Source: Actinoplanes campanulatus
Lineage (GTDB): Bacteria; Actinomycetota; Actinomycetes; Mycobacteriales; Micromonosporaceae
Assembly (NCBI RefSeq): GCF_014647795.1
Contig: NZ_BMPW01000006.1
Coordinates: forward strand, 248,001 to 312,000
DNA: 64,000 nt
Reading direction: 5' to 3'
Made by a program: the position numbers and the translations under genes. The notes under the pieces were generated by a model, which saw nothing but the letters and a program-made list of their open reading frames with translations, was not told the origin of the DNA and did not search any database. Within the stretch, counting starts at the first letter, position 1; every line of letters starts with the position of its first letter. Of this stretch, positions 29,961 through 38,969 are shown in pieces.

Positions 29961-30593
29961 GTGGATGTCCTTGTCGTAGACCACCCGCTGGCTCAGACCC
30001 GGCTCACCGCGATGCGCCGTACCGAGACCGACTCCGGGGTCTTCCGTGCCTCACTGCACGAACTCACCACGATGGTGGTCTACGAGGCGGCCCGCCTCTT
30101 CGCCGTCGAGAAGTACCCCATCGAGACGCCGGTCGCGCCGACCGAGGGCACCCGGCTGGCCAACCCGCCGCTGATCGTCCCGGTGCTCCGGGCCGGTCTG
30201 GGCATGGCCGACGCCGCGCTCGGGCTGCTGCCCGAGTCGTCGATGGGCTTCGTCGGCCTGGCCCGGGACGAGGAGACGCACGAGCCGCGCGCCTACATGG
30301 AGTCGCTGCCCGGCGACCTGACCGGGCAGCCGGTCCTGGTCCTCGACCCGATGCTGGCCACCGGCGGCTCGCTGCTGCACTGCTGCCGGCTGCTCGCCGA
30401 CCGCGGCTGCACCGACATCATCATCTGCTGCGTGCTGGCCGCCCCCGAGGGCGTCGACCGGCTGAAGGACTCCGGCCTGCCGCTGCGCCTGGTCACCGCG
30501 TCGATCGACCAGGGGCTCAACGAGAAGGCCTACATCGTGCCCGGCCTGGGCGACGCCGGCGACCGCCAGTTCGGCGGCATGCGCCGATTCTGA
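29961..30593 (+). CDS. upp: Uracil phosphoribosyltransferase
   Basis: A 210-residue enzyme that makes UMP from uracil and PRPP. The PRPP-binding loop is [11 protein letters not shown] near residue 127, and the uracil-specific C-terminal block reads [15 protein letters not shown]. Length is exactly typical. GTG start with no Shine-Dalgarno, consistent with a leaderless transcript. It recovers the uracil released by pyrimidine nucleoside phosphorolysis. A strong terminator begins 7 bases after the stop. Confidence 0.95.
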   Translation: MDVLVVDHPLAQTRLTAMRRTETDSGVFRASLHELTTMVVYEAARLFAVEKYPIETPVAPTEGTRLANPPLIVPVLRAGLGMADAALGLLPESSMGFVGLARDEETHEPRAYMESLPGDLTGQPVLVLDPMLATGGSLLHCCRLLADRGCTDIIICCVLAAPEGVDRLKDSGLPLRLVTASIDQGLNEKAYIVPGLGDAGDRQFGGMRRF

Positions 30594-30600
30594 AAACCCG

Positions 30601-30630
30601 TTCCGGGTACGGCGACGGCCGTACCCGGAA
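30601..30630 (+). terminator. Terminator of upp
   Basis: A perfect 12-bp stem (TTCCGGGTACGG and its complement) with a 6-base loop. Confidence 0.75.
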
Positions 30631-30717
30631 GCCGGACCACCGATCTACGCCCGGCGCGGGCGGCACGGGCGTGAGTGGGCAGTAGGTCGCGGCTTTGTGC
30701 GTACGATATGACTGGTT

Positions 30718-31206
30718 TTATGGGGTTGTGTAGTTCCAGGAGAGGGCCTGGCCCGCTGAGAACGGCATGACGCCGTGGAAGACCGCGGGCTCGCCCGCGA
30801 AGACCAGCGGGAGGAAGTGCCGGTCGGACTCCCACATCGGGATCTTTCCGGCCAGCACGTCGGTGACCTCGACCCAGTGCAGACTGCCCTCGTCGTTGGC
30901 GGTGTGCGGGTCGCCGGTCCAGGACGTGATCCGGAAGAGGAAGCCGAACCAGTTCTCCCCGTTCCGGCCGAAACCGGGCCAGGAGATCGTGCCGGCCAGA
31001 TCGAGGCCGGTGCAGTCGAGCCCGGCCTCCTCGTGGATCTCCCGGCGCATCCCGGCCACCACGTCCTCGCCGGGCTCCAGCTTGCCGCCCAGGCCGTTGA
31101 ACTTGCCGTAGTGGATGTCGTCCGGCCGGGCGTCCCGCCGGATCATCAGCACCCGCGAGCCGTCCGGGGAGAGCACGTAACCGAGGGTGGCCAGGATCGC
31201 TTGCAC
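30718..31206 (-). CDS. Nudix hydrolase (MutT-like)
   Basis: A 162-residue Nudix protein. The Nudix box is intact (GGKLEPGEDVVAGMRREIHEE, about 40-60, with the REIHEE metal ligands), preceded by RPDDIHYGKFNGL, which resembles 8-oxo-dGTPases of the MTH1/MutT type. It probably sanitises oxidised nucleoside triphosphates or cleaves a related pyrophosphate; specificity cannot be read from sequence. It is transcribed away from the glycosyltransferase operon on the same strand, with no obvious promoter element seen. Confidence 0.85.
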   Translation of the reverse strand: MQAILATLGYVLSPDGSRVLMIRRDARPDDIHYGKFNGLGGKLEPGEDVVAGMRREIHEEAGLDCTGLDLAGTISWPGFGRNGENWFGFLFRITSWTGDPHTANDEGSLHWVEVTDVLAGKIPMWESDRHFLPLVFAGEPAVFHGVMPFSAGQALSWNYTTP

Positions 31207-31258
31207 CGATGCACCTTACCGGCGCGGGCCGGAGCCCCGCCCGCGCCGGTGAAGGTGG

Positions 31259-32410
31259 TCAGCGGTCCAGGAGCGCGAAGAGGCTCTCCCAGCGGTCCAC
31301 GATGCTGTCCGGGGTGAACCGCTGAACCGACTCGCGGCCCGCGGAACCGAGGCGGACCCGCAGGTCATGGTCCTCGATCAGGCGGTCCAGGCCACTCGCG
31401 AACCCGCCCACGTTGCCGGGCGTGACGACCAGGCCACCGCTGACCTCGTCGTCGATCAGCTCCCGGATGCCGGGCGCGCAGTCGAACGCCACGGTGGGCA
31501 GCCCGTACGCCATCGCCTCCATCACCGCGATCGGGAAACCCTCCTCGCGGGACGGCAGAGCGTAGACCGAGGCGGAACTGAGCGCGCCGTCGATGTCGCT
31601 GGTCTTGCCCTGGAACAGCGCCGTATCGTCGAGGCCCAGCGAGCGGGCCTGCGTGCGGAGCGCCTGCTCGTCCGGGCCGGCGCCGAAGATCTTCAGCTTC
31701 CAGTCCGGGTGCTGCGGCCCGACCTGCGCCCACGCCTCGATCAGCATGTCGATGCCCTTGTCGTGGGAGAGGCGGCGGAGCGTGACCACCGTCTTCTCGT
31801 TCAGCGTGGGCAACGTCTTCGGCACGGTCATCAGCGGGTTCGGCATGGCGCCGACGTTCGACATGCCGGCCCGGGCCCACGCGTCCGCGTCGGCGTCGGT
31901 GAGCGACAGGTGGATGTCCATGTCCCCGTAGTACTTCAGCACCCGGTTGTAGCGGCTGCTGTTCTTGCACGCCTCGAACGACTCGTGGGACATGCCGATG
32001 ACCTGCATGCCGGTGGTGTCCGCGGCGGCCACCCACTCGCCGGCCCACACCTGCGAGGCGATCACCACGGCGCCCGGGGACTCCGCGGTGCGCAGCAGCT
32101 CGTCGAGCCGCCGGACGCCGCCCTCGAAGATCTGCTGCCGCTTGCGGAGCATCAGGCTCCGCCCGGGGTTGAGCAGCGCCGCGCCGGTGGCCTTACGACG
32201 CCGGGGCAGTTGGTCGTCGTGCAGGGTGAACGTCGGGTACGGCAGATCGGAGCCGAAATCCCGGTAGTCGGTGGCCGGCTCCACGCCGATCAGCCGCACA
32301 CGGTGGCCGCGTGCGGTGAACAGCCGGGAGATGTCGTGCACCCACTGGGTGAGGCCACCCAGCTCGTTCACGCTGTTGCAGATGATGAAGATGTCGCGGG
32401 TCTCAGCCAC
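31259..32410 (-). CDS. Glycosyltransferase family 4 (GT-B) enzyme
   Basis: A 383-residue GT-B glycosyltransferase. The N-terminal domain starts with FIICNSVNELGGLTQWVHDI, where the GG loop binds the donor. The C-terminal domain has VVTLRRLSHDKGIDMLIEAW, FGAGPDEQ and the donor-binding SREEGFPIAVMEAMAYGLP, typical of the EX7E motif of GT4. The sugar and acceptor are unknown. The GTG start overlaps the stop of the GT2-TagF gene by 8 bases, so it likely acts in the same cell-surface polymer pathway. Soluble or membrane-associated; no helices are evident. Confidence 0.88.
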   Translation of the reverse strand: MAETRDIFIICNSVNELGGLTQWVHDISRLFTARGHRVRLIGVEPATDYRDFGSDLPYPTFTLHDDQLPRRRKATGAALLNPGRSLMLRKRQQIFEGGVRRLDELLRTAESPGAVVIASQVWAGEWVAAADTTGMQVIGMSHESFEACKNSSRYNRVLKYYGDMDIHLSLTDADADAWARAGMSNVGAMPNPLMTVPKTLPTLNEKTVVTLRRLSHDKGIDMLIEAWAQVGPQHPDWKLKIFGAGPDEQALRTQARSLGLDDTALFQGKTSDIDGALSSASVYALPSREEGFPIAVMEAMAYGLPTVAFDCAPGIRELIDDEVSGGLVVTPGNVGGFASGLDRLIEDHDLRVRLGSAGRESVQRFTPDSIVDRWESLFALLDR

Positions 32411-35261
32411 GGCGTGCTCCGGAGCGGAAGAAGCGGTCGACCACGGCCTTGGCGGCCTGACCGGTGTCGAATTCACCGTACTGGGCCACGAACTCGCGGC
32501 GCTTGCCGGAGTACGCCGAGGCGTTGCCGTCCAGGTCGGAGAGCGCGGCGATCAGCTCCTCCGAGGTACGGGTGAGCGGGCCGGGTGCGATCGAACCGAG
32601 ATCGAAGTAGGAACCGCGGCTGCTGCCGACGTAGTCGTCGTAGTCCGGTACGTGGAAGATCATCGGACGGTCGAGCAGTGAATAGTCGAACATCAGCGAC
32701 GAGTAGTCGGTGATCAGCGCGTCCGAGATCTGCATCAGCGGCGTGACGTCGTGCACGTTCCCCACGTTGCGGACCGAGTGTCCGTACGCCGGCGGCAGCG
32801 CGAACGACACCAGGTAGTGCGGGCGGACCAGCAGTACGGCGTCGTCACCGAACCGGTGCACGAACTCGTCGAGATCGAACGGCAGTTGCAGACCGGACTT
32901 GCGGTTCACCTCCTCGGGGCGGAACGTCGGCGCGTAGAGCACCACCTTCCGTCCGTCGGCGAGCCCCAGCGATTTGCGCAGCTTGGCGACCTCGGCCTCG
33001 TTACCGCCGTTGACCAGCGCGTCGTTACGCGGGTAGCCGACCCGCAGCAGCTCGGCGCCGACCCGCATGCCCTGGGTGAGGGTGCGTACGTCGTGCTCCG
33101 AGCGGACCAGGAACACATCGAACCGGTCGATCGCCCGCTGCAACCGCTGCTGCGACTGCTCGGTCTGTGCCTTGATGGTGGCCTCGTCGAAGCCCATCTT
33201 CTTGAACGCCGACCCGTGCCAGGTCTGGATGTACGTGGTCTCCGGCCGCTTGCGCAGGTCGTGCGGGAAGCCCTGGTTGTCGATCCAGAACTCGGCCTGG
33301 CCGAGCGCCTGGAGGTACGCCCACGAGTTGCGCTTGACCAGCTTGGCCTCGGACGGGAAACCGGTCGGATGGGTCGCGTACACCCAGATCGGGGTGAACT
33401 TGATCCCCTGCCGCTTCATCTCCTCGTAGATGGCGCGCGGGCTGTCCGAGAACTGCTTGCCCATGTGGCTCTCGAAGACGACCGTGCCCTTCTTGACCGG
33501 CATCCTCAGGAAGACGTTCTCGTACCAGGACAGCTTGGTGGCCCGCTTGTTGCGGCGCTGGCGCAGCGAGGTCTGCAACTCGGCGGCCCGCTCCCAGGCG
33601 CGGCTGCCGATGCTGGTGTTGCGCACCCCGCTGATCGCGGCGGTGCCCAGCTTCGCGGCGCTGCCGTCGGCGTCCAGCCGCAGCGCCACGTTGCCGCTGT
33701 CGGTGCGGTAGCCCTGGAGCAGGTCGGCGGTGAGCCGGGTGAGCTTGGGCCGGGCCGGCAGCCGCAGCGCGTCGGTCACCTCGTCCTCGGCGAACAGGGC
33801 CAGGTCGGCGCTGTCGGTGCCGACGGCCAGGTGCAGCCGGACCGAGTAGTTGGGGTCGATGAGACCGACCGGGCGCAGCAGCTTCTCCGGCTCGAAGGCG
33901 ACCGTCCAGCCGATCCGCTGCTCGTCCACGACGAGCTGCGCCCTGGTCTTGAACACCCGGCGCTTGCTGCGCCGCTCGGAGAAGACCAGCTGCGCCTTCG
34001 GCGCCGACTCGACGGTGATCCGGCCGAGCGGGTTGACGAACGAGCCGGCGATGGTGACCAGCTCGCCGTCGCGGTGGACGCTGTCGATCCGGCCGCCCAG
34101 GCGCAGCTTGCTGAGCGGGCGGTCCTGCAGGCCCAGCTCGGTGACGTCCAGCACCGCACGGCCCAGCTCGTCGTCCAGGTGCCGGTCGGACCAGTACACC
34201 CGGCCGTCGTGGACCACCAGATCGGCGGTCAGGTGCGGCTGGAACGGCTTGCCGACCATGTAGTCGTGCACCGTGGCCACACCGTGGTAGTCACCCTGCC
34301 GGGCCAGGTAGGCGGCCATCGCGGGCAGCGGCTTGGCCTGGCGGAACGCCTCCGGCTGGAGGGTCTCCAGGTAGGGCCGGGCGGCGTCGACCAGGGCCCG
34401 CTGGTTCTCCTCCGGGAGGGTGCCGAGCCGGGCCAGGTGCACCCGCAGGTCGTTCTCGATGAACCGGATGTCCTTCTGCAACCGCAGGTCACCGGCATCG
34501 TGCTTGGTCAGCAGGTCGTCGATCTTGCGGGTGACGATGATCCGGTCGGTGATGTTGCGGATGTCGGCGGCCCGGCGGGTGATCGAGAGGTTCGCCGCCT
34601 TGCGCTCGATGTTCCAGGTGTAGATGCGCTGCGGGATGATCGCGATCTTCTTGGCCGCGAGGTACGCGTGCGCCGAGAACAGGTTGTCCTCGTACAGCCG
34701 GTCCTCCAGGAAGACCAGGTTCTCCCGGGTCAGGAAGTCGTGCCGGTACAGCTTGTTCGTCGACAGCACGTCGTAGAGCAACTCGGGCTGGTCGTGCAGC
34801 GACTCGTAGACCACCTTGCTCTGGACCAGCCAGGGCATCCAGGAGGTCTCCCGGCCGGTCGCCACGTCGTGCCGGATGCAACGGCCGATGACCATGTCGG
34901 CGTGCGACTGCTCGGCCATCGCCACCATGTTGCGGCAGGCGTGCGGGTCCAGGGTGTCGTCACTGTCCAGGAACATGATGAACCGGCCCCGGGCCGCCGC
35001 CACACCCCGGTTGCGGGGCGCGCCGCAGTGGCCCGAGTTGGCCTCCAGCCGGATGTAGCGCACCACGTCCGGGTGCTCCGCGACGAGCCGCTCCACCACG
35101 GCCTGCGTGCCGTCCGTGCTGTGGTCGTCGCAGACGATCACCTCGTGGCTGCGCAGCGACTGGTTCAGCACCGAGCGGACCGCGGTCTCGATCCGGGCCG
35201 CGTCGTTGTAGACGATGACCACGACTGTGACGTCTGGGGGCCGGGGCTGGGGCGAGGTCAC
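32403..35261 (-). CDS. Fusion of GT2 glycosyltransferase and TagF-like CDP-glycerol glycerophosphotransferase
   Basis: A 952-residue protein with two enzymes. Residues about 10-320 are a GT2 (GT-A) transferase: VTVVVIVYNDAARIE, CDDHSTDGT and the metal-binding FLDSDDTLDP. A middle region (330-560) is beta-rich and unassigned. Residues about 580-950 are a Glyphos_transf domain as in TagF/TagB: VVFESHMGKQFSDSPRAI, TWHGSAFKKMG, APTFRP and ITDYSSLMFDYSLL. Such fusions build teichoic-acid-like polyol-phosphate polymers at the inner membrane. The GTG at 35261 is chosen as the last start before the GT2 domain, with AAAGGA about 11 bases upstream. It leads a two-gene operon with the GT4 enzyme. Confidence 0.88.
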   Translation of the reverse strand: MTSPQPRPPDVTVVVIVYNDAARIETAVRSVLNQSLRSHEVIVCDDHSTDGTQAVVERLVAEHPDVVRYIRLEANSGHCGAPRNRGVAAARGRFIMFLDSDDTLDPHACRNMVAMAEQSHADMVIGRCIRHDVATGRETSWMPWLVQSKVVYESLHDQPELLYDVLSTNKLYRHDFLTRENLVFLEDRLYEDNLFSAHAYLAAKKIAIIPQRIYTWNIERKAANLSITRRAADIRNITDRIIVTRKIDDLLTKHDAGDLRLQKDIRFIENDLRVHLARLGTLPEENQRALVDAARPYLETLQPEAFRQAKPLPAMAAYLARQGDYHGVATVHDYMVGKPFQPHLTADLVVHDGRVYWSDRHLDDELGRAVLDVTELGLQDRPLSKLRLGGRIDSVHRDGELVTIAGSFVNPLGRITVESAPKAQLVFSERRSKRRVFKTRAQLVVDEQRIGWTVAFEPEKLLRPVGLIDPNYSVRLHLAVGTDSADLALFAEDEVTDALRLPARPKLTRLTADLLQGYRTDSGNVALRLDADGSAAKLGTAAISGVRNTSIGSRAWERAAELQTSLRQRRNKRATKLSWYENVFLRMPVKKGTVVFESHMGKQFSDSPRAIYEEMKRQGIKFTPIWVYATHPTGFPSEAKLVKRNSWAYLQALGQAEFWIDNQGFPHDLRKRPETTYIQTWHGSAFKKMGFDEATIKAQTEQSQQRLQRAIDRFDVFLVRSEHDVRTLTQGMRVGAELLRVGYPRNDALVNGGNEAEVAKLRKSLGLADGRKVVLYAPTFRPEEVNRKSGLQLPFDLDEFVHRFGDDAVLLVRPHYLVSFALPPAYGHSVRNVGNVHDVTPLMQISDALITDYSSLMFDYSLLDRPMIFHVPDYDDYVGSSRGSYFDLGSIAPGPLTRTSEELIAALSDLDGNASAYSGKRREFVAQYGEFDTGQAAKAVVDRFFRSGARRG

Positions 35262-35508
35262 GGTTGACGTGGTCCTTTCTGAAAGTTCAACGCATCCGTC
35301 GTCCGTCGTCGCAGCCGGTAGGCGGGGTGTGCACGGGACGCGGTGATGGGGGCGGAGCCCAAGGCGGTCAGCATCATAGGTTACAGCCAGCGTGCTCACA
35401 TCCGGCTCACGATCAAGGCGGCGGTGAATGGCTGCCGCCCGCTGTCGCCGGCCGGACGAAGAGGTCAGCTAGCCTCGGTGCGGGATTCGGAGAACGAGAG
35501 GACGTTTC

Positions 35509-36513
35509 GTGAAGGTACTTATCGCCGGTGGCGCCGGTTTCATCGGCAGCACGATCGCGTCCTGTCTGCTCGACAACGGGCACCAGCCCGTCATCCTGGA
35601 CAATCTGGTCACCGGCCGCCGGGAGTTCTGCGAGGGCCGGCCCTTCTACGAGGGTGACATCGCCGACACCGCGATCCTCGACCGGATCTTCGACGAACAC
35701 CCGGACATCACGGCCGTGGTGCACTGCGCGGCGCTCATCGTGGTGCCGGAGTCGGTGGAGCGCCCGGTTCATTACTACCGGGAGAACGTGGCGAAGACCC
35801 TGGAGTTCGTCGACCACCTGATCGGCAAGGGCGTCACCCGGCTGCTGTTCAGCTCGTCGGCGTCGATCTACCAGCCCGGCGAGGACTTCACCGTCGACGA
35901 GAACTCGGCCCTCACGGCGCTCAGCCCCTACGCGCGGACCAAGCTGATCGTCGAGCAGATGCTGAGCGACATCACCGCCGCGACCCCGATCAAGGTGCTG
36001 TCGCTGCGCTACTTCAACCCGATCGGCTCCGACCCGAAGATGCGGACCGGCCTCCAACTGCGGTCCCCGAGCCACGCCCTGGGCAAGCTCATCGAGGTCT
36101 ACCGGGAGGGCAAGGCGTTCCCGGTGACCGGTGTCGACTACCCGACCCGGGACGGCTCCGGCATCCGCGACTACGTGCACGTGTGGGACCTGGCCGGCGC
36201 CCACCTGCGGGCCCTCGAGGTCTTCGACACGCTTCCCTTCGAGAACGGGTCGCTCGCCATCAACCTGGGCACCGGCACCGGCACCACGGTGCTGGAGTTC
36301 GTCGAGGCGTTCAACCAGGTGGCCGACCGCGCGGTCGAGGTCGGGCACGCCCCACGCCGCCCTGGTGACTCGGCCGGCGCCTACACCCGCAGCAGCCGCG
36401 CCGCCGACCTGCTGGGCTGGCGGGCCGAGCACAGCGTGGCCGACGGCATCCGGGACTCGCTGAACTGGTTCGCCCAGCGGGAGCGGATCCTGCCCGATCT
36501 TTCCGCCCGATAG
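35509..36513 (+). CDS. UDP-glucose 4-epimerase-like NAD-dependent epimerase
   Basis: A 334-residue extended SDR closely resembling GalE: GGAGFIGS at 7-14, SSSASIYQ and the SPYARTK catalytic Tyr-Lys pair near 143, then SLRYFNPIGSD. It is the second epimerase in the window. Divergent from the GT2-TagF operon across 247 bases, it probably supplies a nucleotide sugar for that polymer rather than for galactose catabolism; the substrate is not determinable. GTG start with GAGAGGA upstream. A TAGCCT -10-like element lies about 40 bases before the start. Confidence 0.85.
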   Translation: MKVLIAGGAGFIGSTIASCLLDNGHQPVILDNLVTGRREFCEGRPFYEGDIADTAILDRIFDEHPDITAVVHCAALIVVPESVERPVHYYRENVAKTLEFVDHLIGKGVTRLLFSSSASIYQPGEDFTVDENSALTALSPYARTKLIVEQMLSDITAATPIKVLSLRYFNPIGSDPKMRTGLQLRSPSHALGKLIEVYREGKAFPVTGVDYPTRDGSGIRDYVHVWDLAGAHLRALEVFDTLPFENGSLAINLGTGTGTTVLEFVEAFNQVADRAVEVGHAPRRPGDSAGAYTRSSRAADLLGWRAEHSVADGIRDSLNWFAQRERILPDLSAR

Positions 36514-36563
36514 CGGCTGATGATCTGACCGACCTGGGGATCGGCTCGGATGACTCGGGCCAC

Positions 36564-36569
36564 TATCGT
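36564..36569 (+). promoter_or_regulatory. -10 element before the GPP34 gene
   Basis: TATCGT ends 8 bases before the ATG at 36578, the same hexamer used at 1099 and 52104. Confidence 0.4.
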
Positions 36570-36577
36570 TGCGTCAC

Positions 36578-37264
36578 ATGACCCCCATCCCGCTCGCCGA
36601 GGAACTCCTCCTCCTCGCGTATGACGACCAGACCGGAAAGGCCACGGGTTCCCGCATCGGGCTCGACCTGGGCATGGCCGCCGCGGTGCTGATCGACCTG
36701 GCGCTGGCCAACCGGATCGCGTACGCGGCCGACGGCTACCTGAAGGTCGTGGACGCCACACCGCTCGGCGACCCGGTTGCCGACGCCGTGCTGGGAAAGG
36801 TCGCGTCCGACGAGCCGCACACCCCGGCCCAGTGGCTACAGCGCCTGCGCCACCGGCTGCGCACCCGGGTGCTCGAGGACCTGTGCGCCCGGGGTGTCGT
36901 GCAGGACGTGGACGAGACCCAGATGGGCGTCATCCACGTGCACCGTTACCCGACCAGCGACCCGGCGTACGAGGCCGAGATCCGGCAGCGGCTGGCGGCC
37001 GCGCTGACCGGTGACACCCTGCCGGACGAGCGGACGGCCGCGCTGGCCACCCTGCTCGTCGCGGCCCGGATGGAGCCGGCGCTGAAACTCCCGGCCGGGG
37101 AGTCCGAGCGGGCCCACGAGCGACTGGCGGAGATCGCCAGCAACGCCGGCTTCGTGGGTGACGTCTCCCTGGAGGACTCCATCGTGCGGCCCAGCGTCGC
37201 GCTGGTGGTGGCCACCCTGGGTCGGGCCATCCAGGCCGCGCTGGGCGCGCCCAAGCCGATCTGA
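36578..37264 (+). CDS. GPP34 (GOLPH3-like) family protein
   Basis: A 228-residue protein with the GPP34 pattern: LAEELLLLAYDDQTGKATGS at the start, then LGMAAAVLIDLALANRI and a helical C-terminal half ending in VALVVATLGRAIQAAL. In eukaryotes GOLPH3 binds phosphatidylinositol 4-phosphate and glycosyltransferases at the Golgi; in actinobacteria the family is abundant and has no agreed role. The neighbouring glycosyltransferase genes make a link with cell-surface glycosylation tempting, but this is only context. The ATG is supported by the -10 element; an in-frame TTG lies 9 bases upstream. Confidence 0.85.
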   Translation: MTPIPLAEELLLLAYDDQTGKATGSRIGLDLGMAAAVLIDLALANRIAYAADGYLKVVDATPLGDPVADAVLGKVASDEPHTPAQWLQRLRHRLRTRVLEDLCARGVVQDVDETQMGVIHVHRYPTSDPAYEAEIRQRLAAALTGDTLPDERTAALATLLVAARMEPALKLPAGESERAHERLAEIASNAGFVGDVSLEDSIVRPSVALVVATLGRAIQAALGAPKPI

Positions 37265-37271
37265 CCGCTCT

Positions 37272-37297
37272 CCCGGGGCTTCGCGGGAAGCCCCGGG
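37272..37297. terminator. Bidirectional terminator between GPP34 and phosphohexomutase genes
   Basis: A perfect 11-bp stem (CCCGGGGCTTC and its complement) with a 4-base loop in the 41-base gap between convergent stops. Confidence 0.75.
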
Positions 37298-37305
37298 GAC
37301 GGTTC

Positions 37306-38946
37306 CTAGACGCCGAGCGTTGCCGCGATCTCGGTGCGAAGGACCTTCAGGTCCGCCGCCGCGCGGGTGCGGGCCGTCGCCGGGTCACCCTCGACGACCA
37401 CTTCGAGGTACGCCTTGAGCTTCGGCTCCGTGCCGGACGGCCGGATCACGACGCGGGTCGTGGCGGTGCGGAAGGTCAGCACGTCGTTATCCGGCAGCAG
37501 GTCGGTCGTCTCGGTGACCGGGGCGCCGAGGAGCGTCGCCGGCGGGTTGCGCCGGGCCCGGCCCATCGCCACCCCGATCTCGGCGAGGTCGTCGACACGG
37601 ACCGACAGCTGGTCGGTGGCGTGCAGGCCCAGCTCGCGGGCCAGCTCGTCCAGGCGGCCGGCCAGGGTGCGGCCCTCCGCCTTCAAGCCGGCGGCCAGCT
37701 CGGCGACGGTCAGCGCCGCGGTGATGCCGTCCTTGTCCCGGACCAGGGCCGGCGCCACGCAGTAGCCGAGCGCCTCCTCGTAACCGAACGCCAGATGCTC
37801 GGCGGCCCGGACGATCCACTTGAAGCCGGTCAGGGTCTCGGCGTAGGGGACGTCACGGGCGGCGCACAGGCGGCCCAGCATCGACGACGAGACGATCGTG
37901 GTGGCGTACAGGCCGGGAGTGCCCCGGCGGATCAGATGGTCGGCCAGCAGCACACCCAGCTCATCACCGCGCAGTGGCCGCCAGCCGTCCGGGCCCGGGA
38001 TCGCCACGGCACAGCGGTCGGCGTCCGGGTCGTTCGCGATCGCCAGGTCGGCGCCGTGCTCCCCGGCCAGCGCCAGCAGCCGGTCCATGGCGCCCGGCTC
38101 CTCCGGGTTCGGGAACGCCACGGTCGGGAACTCGGGGTCCGGCTCGGCCTGCGCCGCGACGATCGCCGGGGCGGGGAAACCGGCCGCCACGAACGCCTCG
38201 GCGAGCGTCGACCCGCCGACCCCGTGCATCGGGGTGTACGCGATCGTCAGGTCACGCGGGCCGGACGGGTCCAGGACGGCGGCCGCGCTGCGCACGTACC
38301 CATGGGCCACCTCCGCACCCAGAAGCGTGCCCGGACCGCCCAGCGGGACCGACGCGACGCTCGGGACCGCCCGGATGGCGGCCTCGATGCCGGCGTCGGC
38401 CGGTGGGACGATCTGCGCCCCGTCGCCGGCCGGACCACCCAGCGCGGCCCCCAGATAGACCTTGTAGCCGTTGTCCTGGGGCGGGTTGTGGCTGGCGGTC
38501 ACCATCACCCCGGCGACCGCGCCGAGAGCGCGAACCGCGTACGCCAGCACCGGTGTCGGCAGCGGCCCGGGCAGCAGCAGCGCCTCCCGGCCGGCGCCGG
38601 TCGCGACCCGGGCGGTCCGCTCGGCGAACTCCTTCGAACCGTGGCGGGCGTCGTACCCGATCACCAGCGGGCCCTCGCCGCCGCTCGCCGCGAGCCAGCC
38701 GACCAGGCCGGCCGCGGCCCGGGTGACCACCGCGAGGTTCATGCCGTTGGGGCCGGCGCGCAGGCGGCCGCGCAGACCGGCGGTGCCGAAGGTGAGCGGG
38801 CCGGCGAAGCGGTCGAGCAGTTCGGCGGCGGTGGCCGGCAGACCGTCGATTACCGCACGCAGCTCGGCCCGGCTCGCCGGATCGGGGTCGTCGGCGAGCC
38901 AGGCCTCGGCCCGGGCGATCAGGTCAACATCAACTTGTGGTGCCAT
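37306..38946 (-). CDS. Phosphomannomutase / phosphoglucomutase
   Basis: A 546-residue alpha-D-phosphohexomutase. The phosphoserine loop is VTASHNPPQDNGYKVY near residue 150, the metal loop NDPDADRCAV near 300, the sugar-binding loop GDELG with GFKWI further on, and the phosphate-binding loop RPSGTEPKLKAY near the end. It interconverts hexose 1- and 6-phosphates, feeding sugar nucleotides for the wall polymers next door. Whether glucose or mannose is preferred is not clear; the long form resembles PgcA/ManB-type enzymes. The start MAPQVDVD at 38946 is supported by a TATCAA box 6 bases upstream. Confidence 0.9.
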   Translation of the reverse strand: MAPQVDVDLIARAEAWLADDPDPASRAELRAVIDGLPATAAELLDRFAGPLTFGTAGLRGRLRAGPNGMNLAVVTRAAAGLVGWLAASGGEGPLVIGYDARHGSKEFAERTARVATGAGREALLLPGPLPTPVLAYAVRALGAVAGVMVTASHNPPQDNGYKVYLGAALGGPAGDGAQIVPPADAGIEAAIRAVPSVASVPLGGPGTLLGAEVAHGYVRSAAAVLDPSGPRDLTIAYTPMHGVGGSTLAEAFVAAGFPAPAIVAAQAEPDPEFPTVAFPNPEEPGAMDRLLALAGEHGADLAIANDPDADRCAVAIPGPDGWRPLRGDELGVLLADHLIRRGTPGLYATTIVSSSMLGRLCAARDVPYAETLTGFKWIVRAAEHLAFGYEEALGYCVAPALVRDKDGITAALTVAELAAGLKAEGRTLAGRLDELARELGLHATDQLSVRVDDLAEIGVAMGRARRNPPATLLGAPVTETTDLLPDNDVLTFRTATTRVVIRPSGTEPKLKAYLEVVVEGDPATARTRAAADLKVLRTEIAATLGV

Positions 38947-38952
38947 CAGGGA

Positions 38953-38958
38953 TTGATA
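38953..38958 (-). promoter_or_regulatory. -10 element of leaderless promoter for the phosphohexomutase
   Basis: TATCAA ends 6 bases before the ATG at 38946. It lies just outside the 3' end of the upstream kinase gene, which is on the same strand. Confidence 0.4.
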
Positions 38959-38969
38959 GCACAGAGCCG

